This document shows positions 1-7,737 of a stretch of 51,049 nt of DNA, piece by piece. The notes under the pieces are model-generated. The model ran no database searches. It was not told the origin of the DNA and saw only the letters and a program-made list of their open reading frames with translations. A program made the translations under genes and the position numbers. Within the stretch, counting starts at the first letter, position 1, and each line of letters begins with the position of its first letter. The DNA lies in the NCBI GenBank assembly GCA_905197905.1, contig CAJKAP010000015.1, positions 1 to 51,049 on the forward strand. The letters run 5' to 3'. Origin of the DNA: an uncultured Sutterella sp. (GTDB lineage Bacteria > Pseudomonadota > Gammaproteobacteria > Burkholderiales > Burkholderiaceae_F).

Positions 1-1
1 G

Positions 2-26
2 AACAGCCCGGATTTACCGGGCTGTT
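2..26. terminator. Perfect hairpin at contig edge
   Basis: A 10-bp perfect stem (AACAGCCCGG / CCGGGCTGTT) with loop ATTTA. It is probably the terminator stem of a gene lying left of the window, although no long T tract follows. It ends 5 nt before the start codon assigned to the first gene. Confidence 0.55.
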
Positions 27-31
27 ACATT

Positions 32-667
32 TTGAAACAGGCTGCGTTCGCCGTGGGTGCTAATGGCAAAGCTGGCAAATTGATTGTTCAAGAAGCTGTC
101 AACCGTGGCTACGATGTCACGGCGATTGTGCGTAGCGAAAATAAGAGCGCCGCACAGCATGTGATTGAAAAAGATCTCTTCCAATTAACGAAAGACGACC
201 TCGCCCCATTTGATGTGGTCATTACGGCTTTTTCTGCCTGGACGCCTGAAACGCTCCCGCAACACAGCACCTCTTTGATGCACCTCTCTGACCTTTTGAG
301 TGGCACGGATAAGCGCCTTCTCGTCGTGGGCGGTGCTGGAAGCCTCTACGTCGACAAAGAACACAAAGTGCGTTTAATCGACACGCCCGACTTCCCGGAT
401 GCTTATAAGCCGATTGCTGGCGCTATGGCCGAAGGCCTGGAGCTACTTCGTAAGCGTGAAGACGTCAAGTGGACTTATGTGAGCCCTGCGGCTGAATTCG
501 TGGCAGATGGTCCTCGCACGGGCTCCTATCTCTTGGGTGGCGAAGAATTCTTCGTGAATGATGAAGGTCAAAGCATCATTAGTTACGCGGACTACGCCAT
601 CGCCATGGTGGACGAAGCCACGCGTGGTCACTTCATTCAAGAGCGCATCAGCGTCATTGGTGAGTGA
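32..667 (+). CDS. NAD(P)-binding SDR-like (NmrA/YwnB-type) protein
   Basis: A 211-residue atypical short-chain dehydrogenase of the NAD(P)H-binding family, probably cytosolic with unknown substrate. The N-terminal dinucleotide-binding loop reads GANGKAG (residues 9-15) after a first beta strand, followed by VTAIVRS as the second strand, and VVGGAGSLYV near residue 98. The length fits the family. The start is a TTG (codons TTG AAA CAG) and has no visible Shine-Dalgarno sequence. A 10-bp hairpin ends only 5 nt upstream, so the true 5' end may be disturbed or the gene weakly translated. It stands alone, with its own terminator downstream. The family is well supported; the substrate is not predictable. 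Confidence 0.8.
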   Translation: MKQAAFAVGANGKAGKLIVQEAVNRGYDVTAIVRSENKSAAQHVIEKDLFQLTKDDLAPFDVVITAFSAWTPETLPQHSTSLMHLSDLLSGTDKRLLVVGGAGSLYVDKEHKVRLIDTPDFPDAYKPIAGAMAEGLELLRKREDVKWTYVSPAAEFVADGPRTGSYLLGGEEFFVNDEGQSIISYADYAIAMVDEATRGHFIQERISVIGE

Positions 668-694
668 TTCTAATTCTTGCTAAGCTCAACGATA

Positions 695-726
695 AGAAAG
701 GCTCATTTTTTCGAGCCTTTCTTTTT
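695..726 (+). terminator. Intrinsic terminator after SDR gene
   Basis: Stem AGAAAGGCTC / GAGCCTTTCT with a T-rich loop and T tract (TTTTTA) just after it, 28 nt past the SDR stop codon. Confidence 0.8.
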
Positions 727-746
727 ATTCACTAAAGAAAACAAGC

Positions 747-1538
747 ATGGATCAGTTAGACCGACTCACCTACTTGATTGACTATTTGAAAGCGGAAACG
801 CCACGCTACAAAACACTGCGCGTGCCAGAGGCGATTGATGAGCAGAAAAAAGTTTTGCGCGCGATGATGAATGTGCGAAAACCTGCTCCTGTCTCAGAAG
901 AATTTCTTCGCATTCAGGACGAATACTTAAAGGAAGAAGTCGCAGCGCGTGGCATTGTGGAACTTTCTAGCCTCACGCCTCGTGAAGGCACTCTCTACCT
1001 CTGGAAAGGCGACATGACGCGCCTGGCGGTTGATGCGGTGGTGAACGCCGCTAATAGCGAACTCTTAGGTTGCTTTATTCCGTGCCACAGCTGTATTGAT
1101 AACGCGATTCACAGCTTTGCTGGCGTGAGCTTGCGACTTCTCTGCAACGATTTGATGACTAAGCAAGGCGCGCCAGAACCTTTGGGTCAAGCGAAAATCA
1201 CGCCTGCCTACAACCTGCCCGCCAAATACGTGATTCACACCGTGGGACCACGTGTCGGGTTTGACGTGACAGAAGAGCAAAAAGAAGCGCTCGCGGGTTG
1301 CTATCGCTCTTCGCTCGAAATCGCCCATCAGTTTGGCGCAGAGTCTATTGCCTTTTGCTGTATTTCGACTGGCGTCTATCGTTTCCCGAACGACTTAGCA
1401 GCCGAGATTGCGATTCGCACCACCAAAGCCTTCCTCTCTGAGCACGCCTCTTCGATGAAGGTGGTTTTTAACGTCTACAAAGACATTGACTTTAAGATCT
1501 ATGATGACCTTCTCGGAAAGTCTCAGCCTCGCGCGTGA
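747..1538 (+). CDS. Zinc-containing macrodomain protein (ADP-ribosyl hydrolase)
   Basis: A 263-residue macrodomain of the zinc-binding class found beside class M sirtuins. About 85 N-terminal residues precede the domain. The ADP-ribose-binding start is KGDMTRLAVDAVVNAANSEL (from about residue 91). Then comes GCFIPCHSCIDNAIH, which carries the CxxxHxC zinc ligands of the family, and later CISTGVYRFP, the phosphate-binding loop. Known members remove ADP-ribose from target proteins. The 3' end overlaps the sirtuin gene by about 35 nt, so the pair should be translationally coupled and work on the same modification. Usual partners GcvH-L and LplA2 are not next to it here. Confidence in family and role is high; targets are unknown. 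Confidence 0.9.
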   Translation: MDQLDRLTYLIDYLKAETPRYKTLRVPEAIDEQKKVLRAMMNVRKPAPVSEEFLRIQDEYLKEEVAARGIVELSSLTPREGTLYLWKGDMTRLAVDAVVNAANSELLGCFIPCHSCIDNAIHSFAGVSLRLLCNDLMTKQGAPEPLGQAKITPAYNLPAKYVIHTVGPRVGFDVTEEQKEALAGCYRSSLEIAHQFGAESIAFCCISTGVYRFPNDLAAEIAIRTTKAFLSEHASSMKVVFNVYKDIDFKIYDDLLGKSQPRA

Positions 1539-2343
1539 GCGTATTGCGAGTGCTGAAGCGGTTTTGATTGGTGCGGGCGCGGGACTCTCTACTGCAGCGG
1601 GGCTTCAGTATGGGGGTGAGCGCTTTTTGCGTCTTTTTCCTGAGTACGCCAAAAAGTATGGCTTAAAAGACATGTATTCTGCGGGTTTCTATCCTTTTGA
1701 AACGCGAGAAGAATACTGGGCCTACTGGAGCCGGCACGTCTGGGTGAACCGTTATGAGTTTACGCCAGGCAGCGTCTATGCCACGTTACTTGGCCTTCTG
1801 AAAGAGAAAAACTACTTCGTGATCACCACGAATGTGGATCATGCCTTTCAAAAGGCAGGATTTCAAAAGGAGCGGCTTTTCTACACGCAAGGCGACTATG
1901 GTCTGATCCAATGTGCTCAGCCTTGCCACCAGAAAACGTACGATAACTTTGAAATCGTGAAAGCAATGGTGGAGCAACAGCATGATATGCGCGTGCCCAC
2001 TAAGCTCATTCCGCACTGTCCCGTCTGCGGTGGCGAGATGACGATGAATTTGCGAATCGATGAGCGTTTTGTGCAAGATGATGGCTGGTACAAAGGAAGA
2101 GAGTGCTATGCGCAATTCTTGGAAGAGACCAAAGACACTTCACTCGTCTTCTTAGAGCTTGGCGTCGGTTTTAATACGCCAGGCATCATCAAGTATCCTT
2201 TCTGGCAGCTCTGCTTTGAAAGGAAAAAGAACACCTTGATTAGTCTCAATCTCGAAACTACTGAAGTACCGCGCGAGATTCGCGATCGCACGATTCTTTT
2301 GGAAGGTAATATTGGTGAAGGACTTAGAGCGCTCTCAGCATAG
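1501..2343 (+). CDS. Class M sirtuin (SirTM-type protein ADP-ribosyltransferase)
   Basis: A Sir2-fold protein of about 280 residues. The NAD-binding loop reads GAGAGLSTAAGL, where classical sirtuins have GAGxS. The NID motif is NVDHAFQ, so the deacetylase histidine context differs. A zinc knuckle is visible as CAQPCH and CPVCGG. These features define the macrodomain-linked SirTM class, whose known activity is NAD-dependent protein mono-ADP-ribosylation, not deacetylation. The start is placed at ATG 1501 (alternatives TTG 1486 or ATG 1504), inside the macrodomain gene. A bidirectional terminator follows. In other bacteria the target is a lipoylated GcvH-like protein; none is seen here, so the target is open. 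Confidence 0.88.
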   Translation: MMTFSESLSLARERIASAEAVLIGAGAGLSTAAGLQYGGERFLRLFPEYAKKYGLKDMYSAGFYPFETREEYWAYWSRHVWVNRYEFTPGSVYATLLGLLKEKNYFVITTNVDHAFQKAGFQKERLFYTQGDYGLIQCAQPCHQKTYDNFEIVKAMVEQQHDMRVPTKLIPHCPVCGGEMTMNLRIDERFVQDDGWYKGRECYAQFLEETKDTSLVFLELGVGFNTPGIIKYPFWQLCFERKKNTLISLNLETTEVPREIRDRTILLEGNIGEGLRALSA

Positions 2344-2357
2344 TTAGAAAAAAGCAA

Positions 2358-2400
2358 AAGAGCAGGATTGGATATAGCGTCCACCTGCTCTTCTTTTTTA
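2358..2400. terminator. Intrinsic terminator between convergent genes
   Basis: Stem AAGAGCAGG / CCTGCTCTT followed by CTTTTTT on the plus strand. It lies between the sirtuin gene and the convergent end of the conjugation operon. Confidence 0.8.
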
Positions 2401-2413
2401 TACCTTTCTTTTC

Positions 2414-3085
2414 TCACCTCAACTGATGAAAGCGACTCACCATCAGGGCAAATAGTGCCGCCATGGCGGGTGGCATCGCGGTGAGTAACGCCACGGGAAA
2501 GCCTGGCAGCATCGTGAGCCAAATCAGTCCCCAGAACATGAGCCAAAGAAGGCTCCCACCCCACGCCCAAAGCCAGGGGAAGGGATTGAGAAGCGAGCGC
2601 AAGCGCGTGCGACGACTTTCGTTCGCCTCAATCAGCCAAATCACGAGCACAGGAAAAAGAAGCAGTCCTTCACAAACGAGCCCCCAAAAGCGCACCGAGA
2701 TGAGCGTTAACTCTAAGCGCAAACTCTGCCAATAAGGGCCCTCAAAAGTGCGCTCCCAGGAGCGAGGAATTCTCACAAACAAATCTTGCGTGAGTCCCCT
2801 CTTCTCCTTCTTCTCGACCTCTAAGGCGTGCCCCCGCTCAGAGCGCCCTTTGAGAAAGTTCCCTGGCGCGGAGAGAAATGCCGTGAGGTGCTCTTCTGTG
2901 GCAAGAAGCGCCTTGGTGTGAAGCGTCTGAATGGAAACCACGCGTCCAAAGGCAGCGTCCCACTTGGCAATATCTTCTGAAACCACACGCGCCATCTCAG
3001 AGCGTGAATAATCCGCTGGCACCAAAAGAACGGTTGGGAGCGACGCGATGACGCCTACGAGCGCCACTGTACGGGCATAAAGCAT
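2414..3085 (-). CDS. ICE membrane protein, DUF4400 (TIGR03747-like)
   Basis: An integral membrane protein of conjugative elements, role in transfer unknown. It has an N-terminal hydrophobic segment (TVALVGVIASLPTVLLV), a soluble middle, and three hydrophobic helices in the last 110 residues (GLVCEGLLLFPVLVIWLIE, then WLWAWGGSLLWLMFWGLIWL, then the alanine/methionine-rich end). This pattern and the position directly after TraD match the DUF4400 family of PFGI-1/SXT-type elements. The start is placed at the ATG after GAGGAGAAAAAAGG (3085). A longer frame reaches 3130 and would overlap traD. It is the last gene of the minus-strand operon. Confidence 0.78.
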   Translation of the reverse strand: MLYARTVALVGVIASLPTVLLVPADYSRSEMARVVSEDIAKWDAAFGRVVSIQTLHTKALLATEEHLTAFLSAPGNFLKGRSERGHALEVEKKEKRGLTQDLFVRIPRSWERTFEGPYWQSLRLELTLISVRFWGLVCEGLLLFPVLVIWLIEANESRRTRLRSLLNPFPWLWAWGGSLLWLMFWGLIWLTMLPGFPVALLTAMPPAMAALFALMVSRFHQLR

Positions 3086-3107
3086 CCTTTTTTCTCCTCT
3101 CGCCTCT

Positions 3108-5294
3108 TTAAGCCTCTGGCGTCGAATCAACCACTACGGGCATACGACCCTTGAAAATCTTGCCCCCAGCAATTGAAGCGAAAAATTCCCCATCGGGTAA
3201 TTTACCGAGCATCTCTTGTGGGATAAGCGCTTCTCTTTTCGCTGAGCTCGTACGCGTAATCGAGGCTCTAAAGGTGGGCACAATTTCTGACATGGAAGCG
3301 CTCCCCAACGCCACGCCTTCACTCCAGACCATTGCTGCGCCAAAGGTTTCGAGCACAAATTCTTGCGTCTCCCCATCCTTGGTGCGAAGCGCAATCAGAT
3401 TATTAAAGTTCCCCAACGCTTGGAGCGCACGACAATTTTCCCCTAGCGCTGCGGTTAAATCCGCCACGGTTTGCATGGCTGCGGTGACGTGCACCCCCGC
3501 TTCCATCCCTTTGTTGAGGAGTTCAATCATGGGCTGATTAATGACGTTGGCAGTCTCATCGACAAAAAGCGAGATGCGAGGCGCAGAGCGCCCCGAAGTG
3601 CCTCGGTTGTAGCGCTTCCCTGTGTAGGAGGTGAGGTCCGAGAGGAGCAGATTCCCCAGTGCCCCAGCAATCACTCGGTCTGGTAGCGCATCTAGCCCAA
3701 GGTAGAGCACGTCGCCCGCCTCTAAGACACGCTCAAGCGTTACCACTGGACGCGTATCGTCTTCGTCCATGGGATCGGGCGAAAGCATATCGCTAAGACT
3801 CCCTGTAGTGAGCATTGCCAGGATCGGTTGCAGGCTCGCCGTAATCTTGGCGTAGTGATCACGATTGTGGCGGTAAACCGCTAAGAGCGGATGAATCACT
3901 TCGGGACCAGGACCACGCAAGGCTTCGGCGTAAAGCGACTCCCAGAATTCCGCGAGTTTTTGCACTTCAGCAATGGGATAGCCCAGACGGTTTTCTGTGG
4001 GGTATGGCATCGCTTTAAATTGCTCCTCCCAATCGCGAGGACCACGCTCGTCGAGATCTTTTTTCATCGCACGAAGAAGCAAATTCTCCATTCCTCCTTC
4101 GAGAAGATGGCGCAATTTCACGAGTGTCGGTTTTTCGGTGAGGTAAAAAAGCCCATTCACGAGCACATTCACCGCACTCCAAGCAAAATCATTAAAAATC
4201 CCTTGGTCTGGCGGCAACATCGCCGTTAAACGCGAAGCGATTTCGCTGGGTCTCGACCAGCTCCCCAAGGGGTCTAAGCGCACACTTTCTTCGGGAAACG
4301 CGGGATGAAATTCCCAAGGCGCACGTCGCCCAGCTTTTTGACAAGCGGTACGAATGGCGGAGCGCAAGCGCTTTGAGGATTTCGGATCGATCACAATCAC
4401 TGCCTCTTGGCGGAAAATCGCTTGCGTAATGAGGTTCGTGAGCATCACACCTTTCCCTGACTGGGTTGTGCCGACAATAATCGTGCCACCACCCAGACTT
4501 TTAATGGGATGCGTAATCGTCTCTTCCGCTTTAAGCCCGACACCATGAAGTAATGGCGTCCCAATGGCCGAGGCGGCTAGCGCGGGTGGATAGCGGTAAG
4601 CCCTTCTCACCCAGTCTGGTACGCGTAGGCTCTTCACGGGTAAATCCGCCAGTTGGTAGAGGGCGCGAGTTTTCTCCGCTTCCCAAGGGAACCCCTCGCC
4701 CAGATAAAGCGAGGTGATCTCGCGTCCAAGCTTTTCGATGCGAGCGCGATCCTCTCTGCCCGCTAAGAGTACTGTCTCCACGGTGTCGCTTCGCATGCCA
4801 CGCACGGACGTGACTTCCCTCTTCGTTTTTTGTGGCAAAGGCGCCCTCGCCACTTTCTCCCAGAGCGCTTCAAAGCGCATATAGGTCATCGGCATGCCTG
4901 AGAGCGGTGCGCGTTCAGAAAAAGCACGAAGCATATCGCGAAGCCGCCAAAAAGCAAGCCCCACGAGCGTTGCCCCTACGCCAAGGCTCCAAGAAGCGCT
5001 AATGACGCCCATCCAGGCTGCGCCCACCATCGACATGGCTGCACGCTCAAGGTAGAAAAAGGGGGACGTGAACACATACTGCTCTCGCAACCACTGCGCC
5101 TCTGGAGCAGTTAAAACGTTGCGCCTCGTTAAAAAGCGCACTTGCGGCATTTTCACTAGCGAGCGACGCTCTGGATTCGGGAAAATGGCGCGAGACGTCG
5201 CTCGCTTTTCTGGCACTGGCGCTAGGGTTTGGGAGGGGACTTCAGCAGAAGCCCCTGCTCCTTTTTTAAGAGCGCTTTTGAGCATAAAAGCCAT
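3108..5294 (-). CDS. traD: Conjugative coupling factor TraD (PFGI-1/SXT class)
   Basis: The VirD4-type ATPase that delivers the relaxosome to the mating-pair channel. There are about 728 residues from ATG 5294 (a TTG at 5318 is also possible). Two hydrophobic stretches near residues 85-115 form the membrane anchor. Walker A is GTTQSGKG at about residue 275, after the PIKSLGGGTIIVGTT lead-in. Walker B is LFVDET, with a conserved NNLIALRTKD near the C terminus. Length and motifs fit the TIGR03743 class. It sits between traI and the DUF4400 gene, the order usual in these elements. The ATPase motifs are intact, unlike the catalytic motifs of the neighbouring TraI. Confidence 0.9.
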   Translation of the reverse strand: MAFMLKSALKKGAGASAEVPSQTLAPVPEKRATSRAIFPNPERRSLVKMPQVRFLTRRNVLTAPEAQWLREQYVFTSPFFYLERAAMSMVGAAWMGVISASWSLGVGATLVGLAFWRLRDMLRAFSERAPLSGMPMTYMRFEALWEKVARAPLPQKTKREVTSVRGMRSDTVETVLLAGREDRARIEKLGREITSLYLGEGFPWEAEKTRALYQLADLPVKSLRVPDWVRRAYRYPPALAASAIGTPLLHGVGLKAEETITHPIKSLGGGTIIVGTTQSGKGVMLTNLITQAIFRQEAVIVIDPKSSKRLRSAIRTACQKAGRRAPWEFHPAFPEESVRLDPLGSWSRPSEIASRLTAMLPPDQGIFNDFAWSAVNVLVNGLFYLTEKPTLVKLRHLLEGGMENLLLRAMKKDLDERGPRDWEEQFKAMPYPTENRLGYPIAEVQKLAEFWESLYAEALRGPGPEVIHPLLAVYRHNRDHYAKITASLQPILAMLTTGSLSDMLSPDPMDEDDTRPVVTLERVLEAGDVLYLGLDALPDRVIAGALGNLLLSDLTSYTGKRYNRGTSGRSAPRISLFVDETANVINQPMIELLNKGMEAGVHVTAAMQTVADLTAALGENCRALQALGNFNNLIALRTKDGETQEFVLETFGAAMVWSEGVALGSASMSEIVPTFRASITRTSSAKREALIPQEMLGKLPDGEFFASIAGGKIFKGRMPVVVDSTPEA

Positions 5295-5347
5295 GGTCAA
5301 AAATGTCCTTTGAGTCAAATCTAATTAATCGAGAAAACACTGGCCCT

Positions 5348-7492
5348 TCACGCCCCAGTCTTCTTAGAGCCTAAGTGGCGCTTGGAACCAAAGTCGTTCG
5401 CCTCACTTAAAATGGCAACGGGAAGCTTCACGTCACGGTCTACGCCACAGTCTCGGTAGATAAAGGTGAGGAGATCTGCGCGAATGATGATGCCCGTCAT
5501 CGTTGGGGTATAGAGATAGTCATCTACGCCCTTGAAATCTTCATACTGTTTGAATTGTGGTAGATAGGGAGAGAACTTCTCCTGGCAGTGCTCTGGCACC
5601 ATCACATTCCAAAATGGCGTGTAGCGCACCATTTCTCGCGTTTGCGCTAATAAGCTATAGCCCGCGCGAGGCTCAATACGGCGCATCACGAGATAGTTCG
5701 AGAGTCCCTTGAAGTAGCGCTCGTTCACATGCGAAAAGAGTCCTTCTGGAATAAAGAGCCCCACGGGGGTCCACCAGACGCTAGTTTCCTTCGTCAAATT
5801 GATGCTTTCAATAAGCCCCACCAAGAGCGTTGGGAAAGAGCGACCAGTCCGAGGCTTCCAGAGAAACCCCTTGATTTCAGGCTTTCTAGGAGGCTTATTG
5901 ACTTGACCCATAGCGCTCTCTTTCTTCTCCTCTTCAGGCACTCCGTTTGGCGCACGAAGAGAGAGTTCTGCTTTGGGAAGTTCGCGCGTTAGAAGCGACC
6001 TCACCACAAGGGCATGGATTTCGGTGTCGCCCGAGAGTTGCACCACTTCCACCCTGGCTAACGTTGGGTGCTCTGCACTTACCGTGAAAACTACTCTCCC
6101 CGTTTTATCACGCAGTAGAATCCCCTCAGTTGCTAAAATCTGCGCAACCATTTCGGGCTCCTCTGTGGCGTGAGAAAAAGCGTGCGCGAGCGCACGATCG
6201 TTCATGATGGAAGCGAGCGCCTCAGGCCAGCGAAGAAAATACCCGTCACGAGCAAGAATCAAAGGGGAACCACGACTATTGACGCGCCAAGCGGCATCTT
6301 GAATGCGCGTACGCATCACTAAGTCGGCAGCCTTGGCAAAGCCACTCAATAAAGGAAGTTGCCCTTCTCTTGCCGCACGCTCTTTGGCCTCCTGATCGTA
6401 GGCAATTTTGTGCCCGAGAGCGAGCGTTTGCGCAAACGTGCGCTCCATTGGGGTTTGGCCCACATGAAACTGCACCACATTTTCTAAAACGGATAAAACT
6501 GTTTCGCTCTTTTCAAGCACCACTTCTCGCAACCAGCCGCGAAGCTCTTTGGTGAGAAGTTGGTAGAGTAAATCAAGCGGCAATGTGCTTAGCGCTCTTG
6601 AATTCTCGTCTTGAGTCTCCCACGTGAGCGTAAAGCGTCGTCCACTCTCTCTTAAGCCAAAGGCGTAGGCACTCTCGTGCCCGGGGCTCAAATGCTCGGC
6701 AACCTTGGCTCTTTCGTTTCGACTCACAAGATGAATGCGAGAGAGCGCGCTCGCTTCATTAATTGCCGCGGCAACAGTGATCGCGACTCTTAGGCGCAGC
6801 ATCCACGCATCGCGCTTCATGGCGGGTAAGTCTGAAGCAACAACGCGCGCATCAAGCACGGCAATCGTTGCGAGGGCGGTTTTGAGTGCCGCTTCCATCA
6901 TCCCACCCTCTTCTCGCCAGAGTCCATTGGGCGAGAGAGGCAGCCCTTGAAGCGCCGCGGCAAGACGTAAAAGAAAGGGTTCGAGATAGTTTTCAAAAAG
7001 CACTCGGTTTCCAATCGCAACGCGTAAGCGATCGACCGACGGTTGATGTCGCTCCAGAATAAGCGCAGGATCAAGTGGCAGGAGAATCCCTTCGCCTCGC
7101 GCATCACTCATCCAAAGAGGTTCCCTATCGTCACCAAAGCGCACAGGGCGCGCGGCGGGCGTCGTGTCAGCCGCGTCAACCCTTCCCACCCAAGTGCGCG
7201 TGCGGGTCATTTCCCGGCGTAAAAGTTCGCTTGTCACTTCGCCTCGCTGAGGGCTAGGGAGCGCGGTGCGCACTTCCTTTCCCTCATGCGTACCCCAAAA
7301 ACGCACGGCTTTAGGCTCAGCCGTGGGATCTTCTTTCCCACAAAGCCGAAGTCCTTGGCGCGAAAGATAGACGAGCGCCTCCCCTAGCGCACTTTTAAAA
7401 AGTGGCCAGACGGGCAGCATCCTTGTAGGTGCACTTTGGGATTGAGGAGAATTGAGCGCCTTCTCGTGAGGACGCTCTTTTTGGGTGGACAT
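5348..7492 (-). CDS. TraI/MobH-family protein with lost catalytic motifs
   Basis: A TraI_2-like protein of about 714 residues. The N-terminal domain keeps the family framework LP-S...GG (as GLPLSPNGLWREEGG, encoded near 6905-6945). However, the histidines expected after LPAS and in GGLLxHSLEVA are replaced (GLW; AALKTA), and the expected LLHDIGK reads AAINEASA. The C terminus (GFLWKPRTGRSFPTLLVGLI, then VWWTPVGLFIPEGLF) resembles TraI_2_C. It lies upstream of traD, as a MobH relaxase would. The start is uncertain: ATG 7492 has no good ribosome site, and a TTG at 7594 would add 34 residues. Either it is a pseudo-relaxase or it works by residues I cannot identify. Family call moderate, activity doubtful. 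Confidence 0.65.
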   Translation of the reverse strand: MSTQKERPHEKALNSPQSQSAPTRMLPVWPLFKSALGEALVYLSRQGLRLCGKEDPTAEPKAVRFWGTHEGKEVRTALPSPQRGEVTSELLRREMTRTRTWVGRVDAADTTPAARPVRFGDDREPLWMSDARGEGILLPLDPALILERHQPSVDRLRVAIGNRVLFENYLEPFLLRLAAALQGLPLSPNGLWREEGGMMEAALKTALATIAVLDARVVASDLPAMKRDAWMLRLRVAITVAAAINEASALSRIHLVSRNERAKVAEHLSPGHESAYAFGLRESGRRFTLTWETQDENSRALSTLPLDLLYQLLTKELRGWLREVVLEKSETVLSVLENVVQFHVGQTPMERTFAQTLALGHKIAYDQEAKERAAREGQLPLLSGFAKAADLVMRTRIQDAAWRVNSRGSPLILARDGYFLRWPEALASIMNDRALAHAFSHATEEPEMVAQILATEGILLRDKTGRVVFTVSAEHPTLARVEVVQLSGDTEIHALVVRSLLTRELPKAELSLRAPNGVPEEEKKESAMGQVNKPPRKPEIKGFLWKPRTGRSFPTLLVGLIESINLTKETSVWWTPVGLFIPEGLFSHVNERYFKGLSNYLVMRRIEPRAGYSLLAQTREMVRYTPFWNVMVPEHCQEKFSPYLPQFKQYEDFKGVDDYLYTPTMTGIIIRADLLTFIYRDCGVDRDVKLPVAILSEANDFGSKRHLGSKKTGA

Positions 7493-7737
7493 AGGAAAAT
7501 GGTTGGTGGTTATTGGGTCAAATGGAAGACCGTAAGCGTCTTGGGAATTAAGGAAACGAGGCTCAAAAAAAATCCCCTTTTCCTTAACACTCAAGTGCTC
7601 TACGGCACTGGGACGCTGAGGAACTGGTAGAGAGCAAAAAAGGAAAATGTCCTTTTTTACTCACCTACCTGTTACTCAATCTAACTCGACTTCCCAGAAG
7701 ACTTCTCTTGACCTCCAACATTTCACCTTCAGCAGAA

